Assembly: GCA_039707655.1 (NCBI GenBank)
Contig: CM077666.1
Coordinates: 298,928,166-298,992,165, forward strand
Reading direction: 5' to 3'
DNA: 64,000 nucleotides
Origin: Elymus sibiricus
Lineage: Eukaryota; Streptophyta; Magnoliopsida; Poales; Poaceae
Shown: positions 19,609-30,438 of the stretch, piece by piece
How the letters are laid out: the number at the start of each line of letters is the position of its first letter
How positions within the stretch are numbered: the first letter of the stretch is position 1
The notes under the pieces: model-generated
Told to the model about the DNA's origin: nothing
The model's input: only the letters and a program-made list of their open reading frames with translations
Databases searched by the model: none
Program-made: the position numbers and the translations under genes

Positions 19609-22493
19609 ATGGACCCTGGAGCACCAGCCAAAGTGATGTCTATGGCTCTGGCCAAAACCGTTGAGGCTCAGAGTCTGAAGAAGCGCAAGCACCCCGCCGA
19701 GACGACCACAGACAAGCTCAAGGCCATCGCCTTGGCCAAGGCCACCTCTCCGGGATCCCTCGTTAAGCCAGTCGAGGTAATATCTCTTGTTGACGATCTT
19801 TTTGGCGATCTTGATCGTGTTTTTTGATCTAACTTGCAAAGTACTTGCTAATATACGATGTTTGTGTAATGTACACGTTGTACTAGTAGTATAACTTTCT
19901 GGGAGATCTTTCATGTGGTTTTTGAGTGCCAAATGACGGTTCTAAATGTCGCTTTTGACCAAAACATGCGAGAGGTTGACATGCATATGATTTTTGCACA
20001 TTACACAGATTTCTTATTGATTACTTTCAACTACTTTATGAACATCAACACTAGCTGTAGGAAGAGAATATAGTACCCTCAGTAACTTGTGGTATGGGTA
20101 TTGTAAGTAATCGCTCTGTTCACAGATATAAGATGTTCTAACTTTTTTGTGCATCTGATGTAGACATGTTTTAGTGTCTTTGTTCACTCATTTCTGTGCT
20201 TATATGGAGTAAAATATAGAAAATCATCTTATATTTGTGAATGGAGGCAGTAATAAAATATTGGTTTCTGTTTGAATTAGAACCAGGTCCGCTGTGGAGA
20301 TGAAGTTCTCAAAGTCATGCCGTGTGAACTAGAAGACCTGAGGATGTGCACTACTAAACTATCTAGCTGCCGTGTCCTTGTAGCCACATGTCGTGAAGAA
20401 GTGTTTTCCTGTAGCATTGTTGTCAGGCATGTTCTCAAGGGTGTACTTCACCACAACAATTTCATAGTTGTGCCTGCGATTACAAAGGGTGTGGTTCTTG
20501 TAAAGCTTCCCAACAAATCTAACGCGGCGTGTCTTCATCGGCATGTTTATGAGTGGAAAGACCACACTGTTAGGTTCTCCAAGGTTGACGGGATGGCGAA
20601 GGTGCCGATAGACATCTCTCATGATGTCCATGGCCTGGTCAGTTATGTGGGGCACATCTCGTAGGTCGGTGGCAAGAAATAGTCTACAGAGTTTAATTAG
20701 TACAACTTGGCTTGTGTGTAGTAAGTAATATTGTTCAGTACTTGATTTGTGTGTGTGAACCCTGTATGGGTTAGTACTGCCGCTTTTGTTTTGTGGTGAA
20801 TCCTGAGAACACTCTATGTTAATGTTTTAGAAATGGTGAACCTATAATACCAATTTCGGTTGTTTGATATCTATGTTTTTTCATGCCAGTATAGTACTCC
20901 CTCTGTTCAAAGACATAAGATGTTTACATTTTTTATGAATCAGATGTATATAGAGTTAGACATGTTTTGGTGTGTTTGTCCACTCAATTCAGTCCGTATA
21001 TTTTGAAATATCCAGATCATCTTATTTTTGTGGACGGTGGGAGTATACATCAGTTATGGTTACACTCCAATATATGTATGCATTGCAGGGTTTATCGCAC
21101 CCACCAGGATTTCCATTACCGCGGATGTTCACTCCATACGAGTTGTCACCACCTTTGGACTGTCCTGCTTGTGGGAGTAAGGAGGGCCCCTGCATGCCAC
21201 CCGTAATTGGACGAACAACCTTCAATTTAGAACTTGAAGATAGTGATTTCCTGGTAAGGATTAAGTCGTGTCACATAAAGTAAATCTCATTGATTAACTG
21301 TCATGTTTTCTTACTTTTGCAGCAATTTTACGATGCAGGTTTTGCCATGTCACATTCGTTATAGAATAAACCATTTGGTTTGCTCTATGATGGTTATTTT
21401 AGCAGGTTTCACTTCTTATGATGTGTCAATAACGAAGGCACTATCCATCACTTATATTAGTGGACACAATTGGATCCATCTGTTGTCTGGGTACAATCTG
21501 AAGCCCTCTGATCAACTGCAATTTACTTTAACAAACACGCCAGAATTAGTCCTTGTCGCCTTTAAAAGAAGGAAAGAAAAGGACTGGATCCGGGTCACGG
21601 AGCCGGAGGAAGTTCGAATTGCTCATGTGCACTCTCGCTTAAGAAGGATGCGTAGCAAAGTTACAAAGCTGCAGTCTGAAATCAAAGCAGACCAGAGACG
21701 AGCGCTGCTGTCTCGCACATCGGTACCACCTCCAGCATCGGCAGCTGTAGCAGATCGAGCACCGGCACGTGCTCCGACACCGGCACTGGCTATAGCACTG
21801 ACAGCGGCAGCATCTCAGTCTGATCCAGCAAAGGATTGGGCACCGACTGCGTTAGCGGATCAGGCTGATGTACCAGAGGATCGGGCACCGACACCGGCAC
21901 CAGCTCCAGAAGGAGCACATTCTCCGGCAGCAGCAGCGGCACTACCAGTCGCACCGCCACAGGCACCAGCAACAGCTCCGGCACCTGCACCAACACTTGA
22001 ACTTGAACTTGCATCTGCTCCGGCCCGTGCAGCGGAAACGGAACCAGCACTTGCACCGGCAACAGACTGGGCTGCAGTTCGCACTGCAGATTCCAAAGTC
22101 CTTACAAAAACCAACATCTCCACCTCTTTGGTAAGCACTGGCAGCCCAAGTGCTTCGTTCTTTTGTCTTTCCATGTTGTTTCACATGATTCACCGTGTTG
22201 ATCTAACTGTTTGCGTATGTCCTCTTGTTTGCAAACAGAAAATTCCTAAAGCAATGAGGGAGTCGTTCAATAATCCGGGCGACCGTGGCCAAGTTTCTCT
22301 TACCATGCGCAGCCTTGGTGTGAATGAACCTGTGCAATATACCGTAAGTAGAAAGGATGGTCGCATGATGATTGATACTAAAGGATGGTCAAGGTTCAAA
22401 ACTCAATCAAATCTTGCGGTTGGGGATGATGTCAGAATCGAAGTTTCTCTGCAAGGAGATCTGGTCCTAATCAACTTTGAAATTCTTCAGTAG
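19609..22493 (+). CDS. B3-like DNA-binding protein, five exons, about 578 aa
   Basis: The modelled exons are 19609-19776, 20281-20637, 21089-21253, 21339-22130 and 22239-22493. All introns are phase 0 with GT/AG ends; the donor at 20638 (GTCAGT) is the least certain, since the frame otherwise stops at 20662. Exon 1 has a basic KKRKHP cluster. Exon 3 has a CPACGSKEGPC knuckle-like pair. Exon 4 has a B3-like fold segment (ISGHNWIHLLSGYNLKPSDQ), a charged helix, then about 120 residues of Ala/Pro repeats. Exon 5 holds a second B3-like end, DTKGWSRF and VGDDVRIEVSLQGDLVLINF, closing with the stop. B3 domains bind DNA in plant transcription factors such as the REM group, so a nuclear role is inferred. 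Two MITEs lie in introns 1 and 2. The likely alternative is two adjacent smaller genes split at 20664. Confidence 0.65.
20110..20250. mobile_element. Stowaway MITE in intron 1 of the B3-like gene
   Basis: It is flanked by TA (20108-20109 and 20251-20252). The left end reads ATCGCTCTGTTCACAGATAT and the right end is the near complement, ATATTTGTGAATGGAGGCAG. The interior has the familiar 'agacatgttttagtgt' stretch of this cereal MITE family. It is 141 bp and non-coding. Confidence 0.85.
20897..21043. mobile_element. Stowaway MITE in intron 2 of the B3-like gene
   Basis: It has TA at 20895-20896 and 21044-21045. The ends are CTCCCTCTGTTCAAAGACAT and TTTTTGTGGACGGTGGGAG. The interior, with 'gtatatagagttagacatg', matches the same MITE subfamily as 20110-20250, so the gene was hit twice by related elements. 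It is 147 bp. Confidence 0.85.
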
Positions 22494-23033
22494 CAACACG
22501 CAACTGCCGAACTGATCTATCCTTTGAGAGCTTTTGATGTAATATATGTCATGGTGAAACAAGTGTCATGTGTGTATAAGTAGTACTAGCATATAGCACG
22601 TTGGACATCCTGAAAGAATTGCAACTCTGATTGCTGGTTAGGAACTGTCGTTCGATTTCAGTCTAACAGCTGCCGTGCTTTATTCAATTTTTTGTCTTCT
22701 CCTTGCGACAACATCTAAAACCAGCACCGTCCTTATCGGATGAAATATTTATGGGATGAAATGCGCTGACTTAGAACACATGGGCCCCCAAACATGCATG
22801 CCCACCGGCCTGTGGCCCAAAGTCAAGAGCCGTCAGCCTATCTGAGTATTTTATTCCAAAAAAACACACATATATATATATGTATATCCGAACCCCATAT
22901 TTATGTATATATATTCCCCTTGATTTTTCTTATTTATAAAGTTGTGATATAAAAGATTTTTATATTTCTTTACAGAGGAAGTATCTCTCTTATCAAAAAA
23001 ATATTTATGTGTAACTAGTTACTCCTACCTTTC
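22494..23033. other. 3' flank and AT-rich spacer
   Basis: This holds the probable 3' UTR of the B3-like gene, then a short AT repeat (22867-22915, 'atatatatatatgtatat') and AT-rich sequence. No gene was seen. Confidence 0.5.
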
Positions 23034-23235
23034 TACTTCATTTCGCTGATATGCGGGACATCCAGCAACCAGGTCCACGTGCAATGCACCAAATTAGAGT
23101 GCACAACTGCACGGTAGACTCACCCCGGTCGTAGCGCCGCAGTAATGCTCAATGAGCCGTCAAATCACAAAACCCCACCTTTCCAGCATAAGCAGTAAGC
23201 TCGACTGACGAAGCAGCATTATTTCACTTGACCTG
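23034..23235 (+). promoter_or_regulatory. Shared promoter-like region, copy 3
   Basis: It aligns over about 200 bases with 19143-19345 and over its 3' part with 17196-17252, including 'cggtcgtagcgccgcagtaat' and the 'gtcaaatcacaaaacccca' box. It precedes the B3-like pseudogene. Confidence 0.7.
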
Positions 23236-23302
23236 AATCCCCTTCTCCCTCGTCTGCTTGTTCAGAGAAAACCACCTCTCGGCGATTGCTTAGGGTTTTC
23301 TC

Positions 23303-24917
23303 ATGGAGAACAAGGTACGAAATCTTCATCCATCCCTGATAAATCCTTGTCCCTTTGTCGCCGGTAATCCTAGGATGGCAACCGCCGCCGTTGATGCATT
23401 TTTCTTCCTACTGAATCTAGTGTGTTTCATTTGCAGTTCCCAAAGTGTGAGGACCCTACAGGTTTCTGCGCCCTTGGCGAGACGCCAGACTTGTTCCTTC
23501 TCATCCTAACATAGGATTTCAAAAATCGCACGGTATGTTCCTAGAATCCTCTTTTCTATCTGGTAGGGTTGGGTTTTTTGAACATGCTGTCAACTAATTT
23601 GGAAATTTGGATTGCTATATTTGGATAAAAGGTACTAGTACCATGCTAAACACTGAGGTGAAAGAGGAAATTATTTCTAGATTTGGATAGCGAATAAATT
23701 GTGTTCTCATATTATTTTTCCTGGAGCGCATCCCTTGTTCTGCCAGAACACATGTACTCAAGAAGGTCGGCCTTGCCATAACTGAATACACCAGTATAAT
23801 GGTCACATTGGAGACATGCCATGGATATAAGTTCACAGTTGGGTTCATTAACCAAGAAGATCGCTCCTTTTTTTATGGCCAAACTTGGATAAATTTTGTC
23901 AAGTGTTACGGACTAAAAGTGGCACACCAATGTTCATGGAAATAGCAGAACCTGGTCTTATCTTCTCTGTGACCTTCCACCCCGACATCGTTCCAGTGGT
24001 TCATCCATGTTAGTTTTGTATCTGGTTCTTGCATGTGGCCTCTTTTACTTTGTAATCCACCTATTCTGTCTAACTGATCACAATTTGACTTTAGAAGTAG
24101 CAACAATTTGTGATTCCCTTCTCTCACAATGATGCTACTTCTAACTAATATTTCTTATAATTGGTGACATGCGTAGGTTATTACAAAGTGCAGGACACTA
24201 CTCATCTGTTATTTGATAAGAACTCGATGGTTACTGATGGCACCGAAGTCGACTGGGAGGACATCCACCAATTCCTACACTTTATTGATCGTCTTGAGGA
24301 CCTTGTGGGGCATTTCAATGGTGGAAGGCCACGTGGGATATGTGTGCCACTGGTGCACACGTTGAACAGGTCCAACTGTGTCAAGAAACTGATGGTACGA
24401 GCTGTTTTCTGTTATATATGTTGTTCATAAACTCTTGCTTATACACAGTTTTACAACTGTGTTCATCTTCTTGAAACAGAAACTGCCCAGTTTTATTGTT
24501 CCTATACAGATGCCTGGCCATGGTCGACTCAGACTTGCGCTTGGTCACAACATGATGTTTATGTCGACCTACTCCATTTCCCTTAGAGGTGAAAAGATAA
24601 TTATTCATGGGTGGTCTCAAATCATGAAGGCCCGTCGATCTTGGAGAATAGGACAAAAGGTTATGTTCATGCTTTTCCATGGCTCTGAGCGAATATCCTG
24701 TTTATTGACCACATTGCGAGATGAAGAAGCCGCTTTCAGAAAGTTGTGGATGCGCGGGGTGGCGCCTGGGCCTTGTCCTGGGGCTTGGTGGCGTCACCCT
24801 TCGTTAACAGTAGGCAAAGTAGCAATGTTCAAGGCGTGCCTTGTACGGTTGAACCTGTATAAGTACTCATACTGCTTTCAGCTCTGGTTGTTAAGTGCTC
24901 CTGCTGCTTTCAGTTAA
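23303..24917 (+). pseudogene. Decayed B3-like paralogue
   Basis: The pieces are: Met exon 23303-23314; exon 23437-23532 with DPTGFCALGETPDLFL and an in-frame TAG at 23512; a B3-like exon around 23720-24010 with VGLAITEYTSIMVTLETCH and FFYGQTWINFVKCYGLKV; exon 24177-24394; and exon 24480-24917 with HGWSQIMKARRSWRIGQKVM. The B3-like exon changes frame after GLKV near 23921, apparently a one-base loss, because the next frame reads on naturally with FMEIAEPGLIFSV. A second shift is likely near 23750. Layout and promoter match the gene at 19.6 kb, so this is a tandem paralogue that has lost function. The end at 24917 is only the ORF end; the true end may lie near 24745. Confidence 0.65.
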
Positions 24918-24954
24918 TGTTGTTAAGTACTCCTGCTGCTTGTACACTCTGTCG

Positions 24955-25450
24955 TGTTTCTTCAGTCTCTTCTTCCTCCAGCCGCCAAAACTAAACCAGC
25001 GCCGGTGGGGCCGCCTGCTCCCGCCTCCCACGGCTGGCTGCACCTCCGCACACGCATCGCCGCCCTACCATCTCCTAAATCATTAATGGCGACGCTAGCC
25101 CCACCCCACACCTAAACCAGTCAACCCTCGTACTCCCCTTTGCCCATGACTTCACTGCCGCATCTTCCCCGGCTCCTGTTCGTTCCCGTCTGAGGCCTCG
25201 CCATCGTCCACCGTGCGCCTTGGTGCGCTCGCCGCATCGCCGCCGTATGGCATTGTCAATATAGTCAACAAACGAGAGGAATCGGGAGAGGACTATACAT
25301 GGAGAGGACGACAGTAGGGACCCACCATGTCCATGGCCGTACGCAAGGAAGTGCCTCATTGTTACAAGCAAAAAAGAAAATGCTTCCTCCTAGTGGTTTG
25401 CTGACATCTGGGACCCACGACATTGTCAGCGTATAGACAATAGACAAGAG
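24955..25450. repeat. Triticeae repeat unit, copy 1 (partial)
   Basis: The unit is recognised by 'ctccagccgccaaaact', 'ctcccgcctcccacggc', 'cagtcaaccctcgtactccc', 'aggcctcgcc.tcgtccaccg', 'gtcaacaaacga' and 'ggaagtgcctc'. These occur in the same order in the units beginning near 26190 and 26850. It is GC-rich and non-coding. The superfamily is unknown; it may be interior sequence of the DNA transposon that ends at 29106. Confidence 0.65.
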
Positions 25451-26160
25451 AACTGCACAAGAGCGGCTGACACCTGGGACCTAGCAGCTCGAGCAGTTTT
25501 TTTTGTTATTGTTGAGACGAAGCAGGGTATCAATTGGGCTGTGGCCCGTCTAGCCCAGGCTTCTATTTTACGTTTACCACATGACCAGCCCAGCTATTTT
25601 TTTTCTTTGTGAAAATGGCTAGCCCAGTTTTTTTTATGATGAATACCCAATCGAGGCCGACCCAACCCAGGCCAACTTGTTTTTCTCTGCCCAGCTCGGC
25701 TGCAAATCTTTCAAGATGGCTACAAATCTTAAAAGTAATATGAAATGGGCTGTAAATATAAAAAACACACAACAAATTGGCAATTACTTTCAAATTTCTA
25801 AATTTTCACATTTCCAGATTTCAAATTTCATTGGTTTTTAACCTAATTTAAATATATTTTGAAATTACTTTAAATCTGGCTCAACATTTCGGGATTAAAA
25901 ATAGTTTGGACCCCACCGAAATATGCAAAAATTCGTTTACATTTTTAGCGCTGGCCCTGGCCAACAAAAAGAAAATGGACTCTAATAAATTGCATAAGAA
26001 TTTGCAAATGAGCTGTAAATTATTTTTAAAAAATAGCAAATTGGTTGTTTGCTGTCCACCACAGATTGGGAGGCTGACTTGTGGGCCTATTAAGCTGACG
26101 CGTATGCAAGAATTCTTTACTTATTATATATTAGTCAACAAACGATTCTAGCAGAAGTGA
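25451..26160. repeat. AT-rich degenerate repeat with 'gggctgtaaat' phrases
   Basis: Phrases such as 'tagcccag', 'gggctgtaaatat' and 'caaattggcaattac' recur loosely. A similar style of sequence ('aaatgggctg') reappears at 46800-47140. It has no ORF with a recognisable domain. It separates copies 1 and 2 of the GC-rich repeat unit. Confidence 0.4.
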
Positions 26161-26825
26161 CCGTTGGATGTCAATCCAACGGTCATCGTACTTCTTCAAT
26201 CTCTGATCTTCTTGCTCCAGCCGCCCAATCTAGCACCGGCGGGACCGCCTGCTCCCGCCTCCCGTGGCCGGCTGTGCTGCCGCGCAGGCCTCACCGCCCC
26301 CTCTAACTCGCACCGCTGGCCAGGCCATCCCTCTACTCACCCACACCTCCTGTTATTCTCTGGTGACACAGGCCTCACACCGCAGCCGAACCAGTCAACC
26401 CACGTACTCCCCTCAGCGTGGGCATCTACTGTTGTGGCTTCGTCGGCTCTGGGTCGTTCTCTTCCTGGGCCTCGCCGTCGTCCACCGCGTTGGTGCTCTC
26501 GGCGTAGCGTGGTCAACGTGGTCAACAAATGACAGCCATCAGAAGAGGGATGTACGTGGAGAGGCTGACAGTAGGGACCCACATGGTCCATGGCCGCACG
26601 CAAGCAAGTGCCTCCTTATTACGTGAAAAAAATGTTCCTCCCCCTGACAGCTGGGACCCACCAGCTATATCTTCGCACGGAAGGAAGTGCCTCCTTATTA
26701 CGCGAAAAAGGATTCCTACCCAGGACAACTGGGACCCACCAGATTGGGAGGCTAACTTGTGGGCCTACTAGGTTGACGCATACGCAGGGCTTCGTCAACT
26801 TAGTCAACAAACGATTATAGAAGCA
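26161..26825. repeat. Triticeae repeat unit, copy 2
   Basis: It starts 'ccgttggatgtcaatccaac', a small imperfect palindrome, and runs through 'cttcaatctctgatcttctt' 'gctccagccgccc' to 'gtcaacaaacgat'. The next copy begins at 26826 with the same palindrome. The pair is a head-to-tail tandem of about 665 bp. Confidence 0.75.
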
Positions 26826-27395
26826 GTGACCGTTGGATGCTAATCCAACGGCCGTGCTGCTTCTTCAATCTCTGATCTTCTTGCTCCAGCCGCCCAAACC
26901 AGCGCCGGCGGGACCACCTGCTCCTGCCTCCCGTGGCCGGCTGTGCTGCCGCGCAGGCCTCACCGCCCCACCCTACTCCCACCGCTGGCTAGGCCTTCCC
27001 TCTACTCACTCACATCCCCTGTTATTCTCCGGCGATGGCAGCCTCACACCGCAGCCGAACCAGTCAACCCTCGTACTCCCATCTGTGTGGGCATCCGCTG
27101 CCATGTCTTCCCCGGCTCCGCGTCGTTCCCTTCCTAGGCCTCGCCGTCGTCCACCGCCTTGGTGCTCTCGGCGCGGCATAGTCAACGTGGTCAATGAACG
27201 ACAGCCATCGAAAGAGGACTGTACGCGGTGAGGCTGACAGCTGGACCCACCAGCTACATCTTCGCACGCAAGGAAGTGCCTCCTTATTACGTGAAAAAAA
27301 ATGATTCCTCACCCTTACAGCTGGGACCCACCAGCTATATCTTCGCACGCAAGGAAGTGCCTCCTTATCCACTGACAGCTGGGACCCACTAGGTC
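26573..27395. repeat. Dispersed about 72-bp unit, 'gctgggacccaccagctatat'
   Basis: Units containing 'gggacccac', then 'ttcgcacgcaaggaag' and 'tgcctccttattacgtgaaaa', occur near 26573, 26645 and 26725 in copy 2 and near 27236 and 27308 after copy 3, with a truncated one near 27375. This is a second level of repetition nested in the larger units. Confidence 0.75.
26826..27240. repeat. Triticeae repeat unit, copy 3
   Basis: It begins 'agtgaccgttggatgctaat' and follows copy 2 closely through 'ggccggctgtgctgccgcgc' to 'gtcaacgtggtcaa'. It is then extended by the short 'gacagctgggacccaccag' units. Confidence 0.75.
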
Positions 27396-27659
27396 GAAGC
27401 ATACGTAGCGTTGTCTGTCTGGTCGCAAACGTGTACGTACATACTGGTCGATCGGTCACTCTGCATGGATGAACCGTGGTCGAGTAAGTAGCGGCACATG
27501 TCGTAGTAGAGCCCCCGACATGGCAGTTCAGATAGTCCCATCTAAATCGTGTACATGTACGTACACCCACGCTGCAAAAAATACGGCCACGTACGTATAT
27601 ATACGGGCGGGGTCTCGAACACGTACTCGCGCATACGTACGGCCAGGGCTCGTGTACAT

Positions 27660-28470
27660 GGAGAGAGGCAATGGACGGCAGCAACGGCCTCCTGTTTATC
27701 GGCAGCCAACAGGCTGGGTCGGAACGGAGGAAACAGCGTCGTGTTCATCGGGAGCCAAGCGACTGGGTCGGAACGCGTCCTGTTTATCGGGAGCCAACCG
27801 GCTTGGATGGAACAGCCGAAACGGGGTCCTGTTCATCGACTCGGGGTCTGGCGTACCGCAAAACGGAGGAAACGGCCTTCTGTTCGAGCGCCTACGGTCG
27901 AAATAGGGTCATGTTCATCGGCTGGGGGTTTGGCGTACCGTAAAACGGAGGAAACGGACTTCTGTTCGAGCGCCTACGGTCGAAACAGGGTCCTGTTGAT
28001 CGGGAGGGCTCTGGCGTACCGCAAAACGGAGAAAATGTACTTCTCCCCAACTGCCTACATTCAAAACGGGGGTCCTGTTCATTGGGAGGGGTGTGGCGTA
28101 CCGCAAAACGGGACTCCACGGGCTACTGTTCATCCACGGTCGACCACCTCCAGACTCCACCAGCTACTGTTCATCCACCGTCTTCTTCCTCCAGCCTCCA
28201 CCGGCTACTGTTCATTCAGCCTCCACGGGGTCCTGTTCATCCACCCCCAACCGGCTAGCCTCCTCGGGTTCCTGTTCATCCAGTGCCAACCACCATCACA
28301 CGGCCAGGGTACTGTTCATCCACAGCCAACCCATCGGCTGGGGTGGGGCGTACGAGCGGGCGGTAGCAACAGGAACTATTCATCCACAGCCAACCAACCG
28401 GCTTGATCGATGTGTCTCGACTCATGTCTACGTGTATCGCATGCACGGCAGCAACGAGCACTGTTCATCG
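27660..28470. repeat. Array built on the phrase 'cctgttcatcg/cc'
   Basis: 'ctgtt.atc' followed by 'gg.agccaac' or 'cacagccaac' recurs about twenty times at 30-75 base spacing. The first half also repeats a unit of about 85 bases, 'ggcgtaccgcaaaacggagg' 'aaacg....tctgttcgagcg', near 27850, 27935, 28010 and 28095. The frames stay open over hundreds of bases, giving long artificial ORFs rich in GSCS and RKT, but no protein family is apparent. Confidence 0.75.
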
Positions 28471-28499
28471 AGAGGCAACCCAACACCGGCTGGCTACGT

Positions 28500-28765
28500 C
28501 TCGCACGGGGGCTCGGTCGGCTTCAGTAAGCAGCGAGAAGGATCGATCGGGTTCAGTTAGCAACGAAGGGATCACTCGGGTTCAGCTAGCAGCGAAGGGA
28601 TTGCTCGGGTTCAGTTGGCAGCGAAGGGATCGCTCGGCTTCAGTACGCAGTCGGATCGATCGCTCGGGTTCAGTACGTGTAGTAGTGCGAGGGATCGATC
28701 GATCGCTCGGGTTCAGTAAGCGAACGTACGCCTCGCTCGGGTTCAGTTAGCGAGCGCCTCGCAGA
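28500..28765. repeat. Short tandem array, about 28-bp unit 'ggatcgctcgggttcagtta'
   Basis: Eight or nine units of 'gatcgctcgggttcagt' followed by 'tagcagcgaaggg' or variants lie between 28508 and 28760. Subterminal arrays of short repeats are typical of CACTA elements, and a CACTA-like terminus lies 340 bp further on. Confidence 0.8.
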
Positions 28766-28849
28766 CACGCGCGCGTACGAGAGAGAAATGCGCAAAACCA
28801 CACTGCATCGCTCGGCCCGACCACCCACCGGAACCGGGAACTCCCTGAA

Positions 28850-29106
28850 AATTTCCTCGCCCTCACTTCTACCACGATTTTTTACGTCATGGACGGCCCA
28901 AAGAATGTCATGCGGGTGCATCTCCGGCCTGCCCAGGACGAAAAGCCCATTTTCTGTCATAATTTTTTGTCATAGAAGTAGGAGCCCACCACATCTATGA
29001 TGATACGTGTTTTTGTCACAATTATTGTCATAGAAATGTCACAACCATGACAGAAAAAGTTTTCGTTTGGGCCATAATGTCACGGATGTGTCTTCTTTTT
29101 GTAGTG
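28850..29106. mobile_element. CACTA-type transposon terminus (right end)
   Basis: The sequence ends 'tcttctttttgtagtg', the complement of CACTACAAAAAG, with TAGTG at 29102-29106. The preceding 250 bases repeat 'tgtcata' and 'gtcacaa' motifs in both orientations, as in CACTA subterminal regions. A 3-bp target copy would be 'act' at 29107-29109. I could not find the opposite CACTA end with a matching triplet, so the left boundary and the element's extent (possibly the whole 25-29 kb repeat complex) are open. Confidence 0.6.
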
Positions 29107-29136
29107 ACTACATGGTGGCCATCGCGGTTCAGGAAA

Positions 29137-29324
29137 ATCCCGTGACTCCGCCGTGCCAGGGAGGAGCGCGAGCTGTAGTGGGCGCTCGAGGAGTCCCGCG
29201 CCGATATGCAGGTGGCGGCCGACGTGCAAGATTATCCTTTGAGCTCTCCTCCTCCTACGACAACTCCTGCAGCGCGCCCATCCTATGTCCTCTGCCTCGG
29301 CTCCGGCGGACCTTTGGAGTTTAG
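29137..29324 (+). pseudogene. Fragment of an unidentified gene next to the CACTA end
   Basis: One frame reads REEREL, a TAG, then WALEESRADMQVAADVQDYP and a Pro/Ala-rich tail to LGSGGPLEFSCMEHEYLD and a stop. The helical acidic composition is protein-like and GC-rich, and it starts just outside the transposon end. Probably the last exon of a gene truncated by the insertion. The family was not recognised. Confidence 0.4.
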
Positions 29325-30438
29325 TTGTATGGAACATGAATATTTGGATTAATCATACGACTACTTAAAAAGAATGTCATTTCTAACAAAATGTGAAGGA
29401 TTAAGACTGATGCAAAAAACAACCTATGACTAACAGGCATGAATAGATGATGTGGCAGCATTGCATGCTGGAGAGTAACACAATATATTGCAATTTATGG
29501 ATTGCATGCATGCCTAGCTTATGTGGCATGGTTACATGGCTAGGAAAGAAAATAGATAATGCGTTGTATAAATATTTAGGAATAGAAGATACTATCCACA
29601 TGCACAGTTGCTCTCGAGCATATAAATATCTTTAGAGTGCACTCCAATATATTTTCAGAGGCTTAGGTGCACCGGATGCCGTGCCACGTTACAAAATGTT
29701 AGAAAAAAATAAGAAACAAATCTCGAGTTTGGCACGAGTGGGAAAATATCTGGTGCTACCGCACCTTATATGCTACCGTGATATGGATGCACCAGGGCCA
29801 CTAGATCTGTGATCCAACAGACAACATCTCAGGATGTGGACTAAAGCGCCATTTCAAAAATGTTTGGGAGTTTTCTACAAAACTTGCACTGACCGATGCT
29901 GGCCACTCGATCCACGATCCAATGGCTCAGAATCTTGTATCAAGGTAACATTTAAAGGTGTGGTAGATGAGCACGGTGGGGTGCAGCTCTCGGCGCACGC
30001 GGCGGAGGGGTGGTGGGGCCGTGAGGGGGTGAGGCGCACGTCGGGGGACGTGGTGCCGTGGGTTCGAGCGGCGTCGTGGGAATCGCGTGTGGCAGTGGTG
30101 GAAACATGATGGTCGCCGTAGTTCAGCATCCATGTACAAGCTGTCATGTCATCTGACACGTGCATTGCATACTAATCATTGCAAGGAGTAGGAGAGAAAA
30201 CTATGCGGATAAATACTTCATTATATTCAAGCGGACCTACGCTACTACATTTGTTCGAAAGACATGGACACCAGCGAAATAGTTCATCTATCCATATATA
30301 CAGAGAGGAAATATTTTTTTTAGGAACAAGAGAGGAAATAGTTCATCCATCTACAGTGCCCTGCTTCTTCTTCTTCTTCTTCTTCTTCTTCTTCTTCTTC
30401 TTCTTCTCATTTTCTGTGTGGGACGGCTTCGCTACAAG
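29325..30438. other. Intergenic region with a stray 237-bp-type repeat and a microsatellite
   Basis: At 29745-29960 the words 'ctaccgcaccttatatgcta', 'gtgatccaacag' and 'gtttgggag' show one degenerate copy of the unit amplified at 15.4-16.4 kb. A (CTT)n tract of about 44 bases lies at 30364-30407. No gene was recognised in the rest. Confidence 0.6.
30364..30407. repeat. (CTT)n microsatellite
   Basis: It has about fourteen uninterrupted CTT/TTC repeats. It is 31 bases beyond the stop codon of the minus-strand exonuclease gene, so within its probable 3' UTR. Confidence 0.95.

Noticed and set aside
21868..22134. Long alternative frames opposite and alongside the Ala/Pro repeat
   Set aside because: They are shadows of the repetitive exon 4 of the B3-like gene. 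Their His/Gln or Val/Pro monotony follows from the nucleotide repeat.
27549..28406. 285-residue open frame in the 27-28 kb array
   Set aside because: Its peptide repeats mirror the DNA repeat units. Other frames are open too, and no domain is visible.
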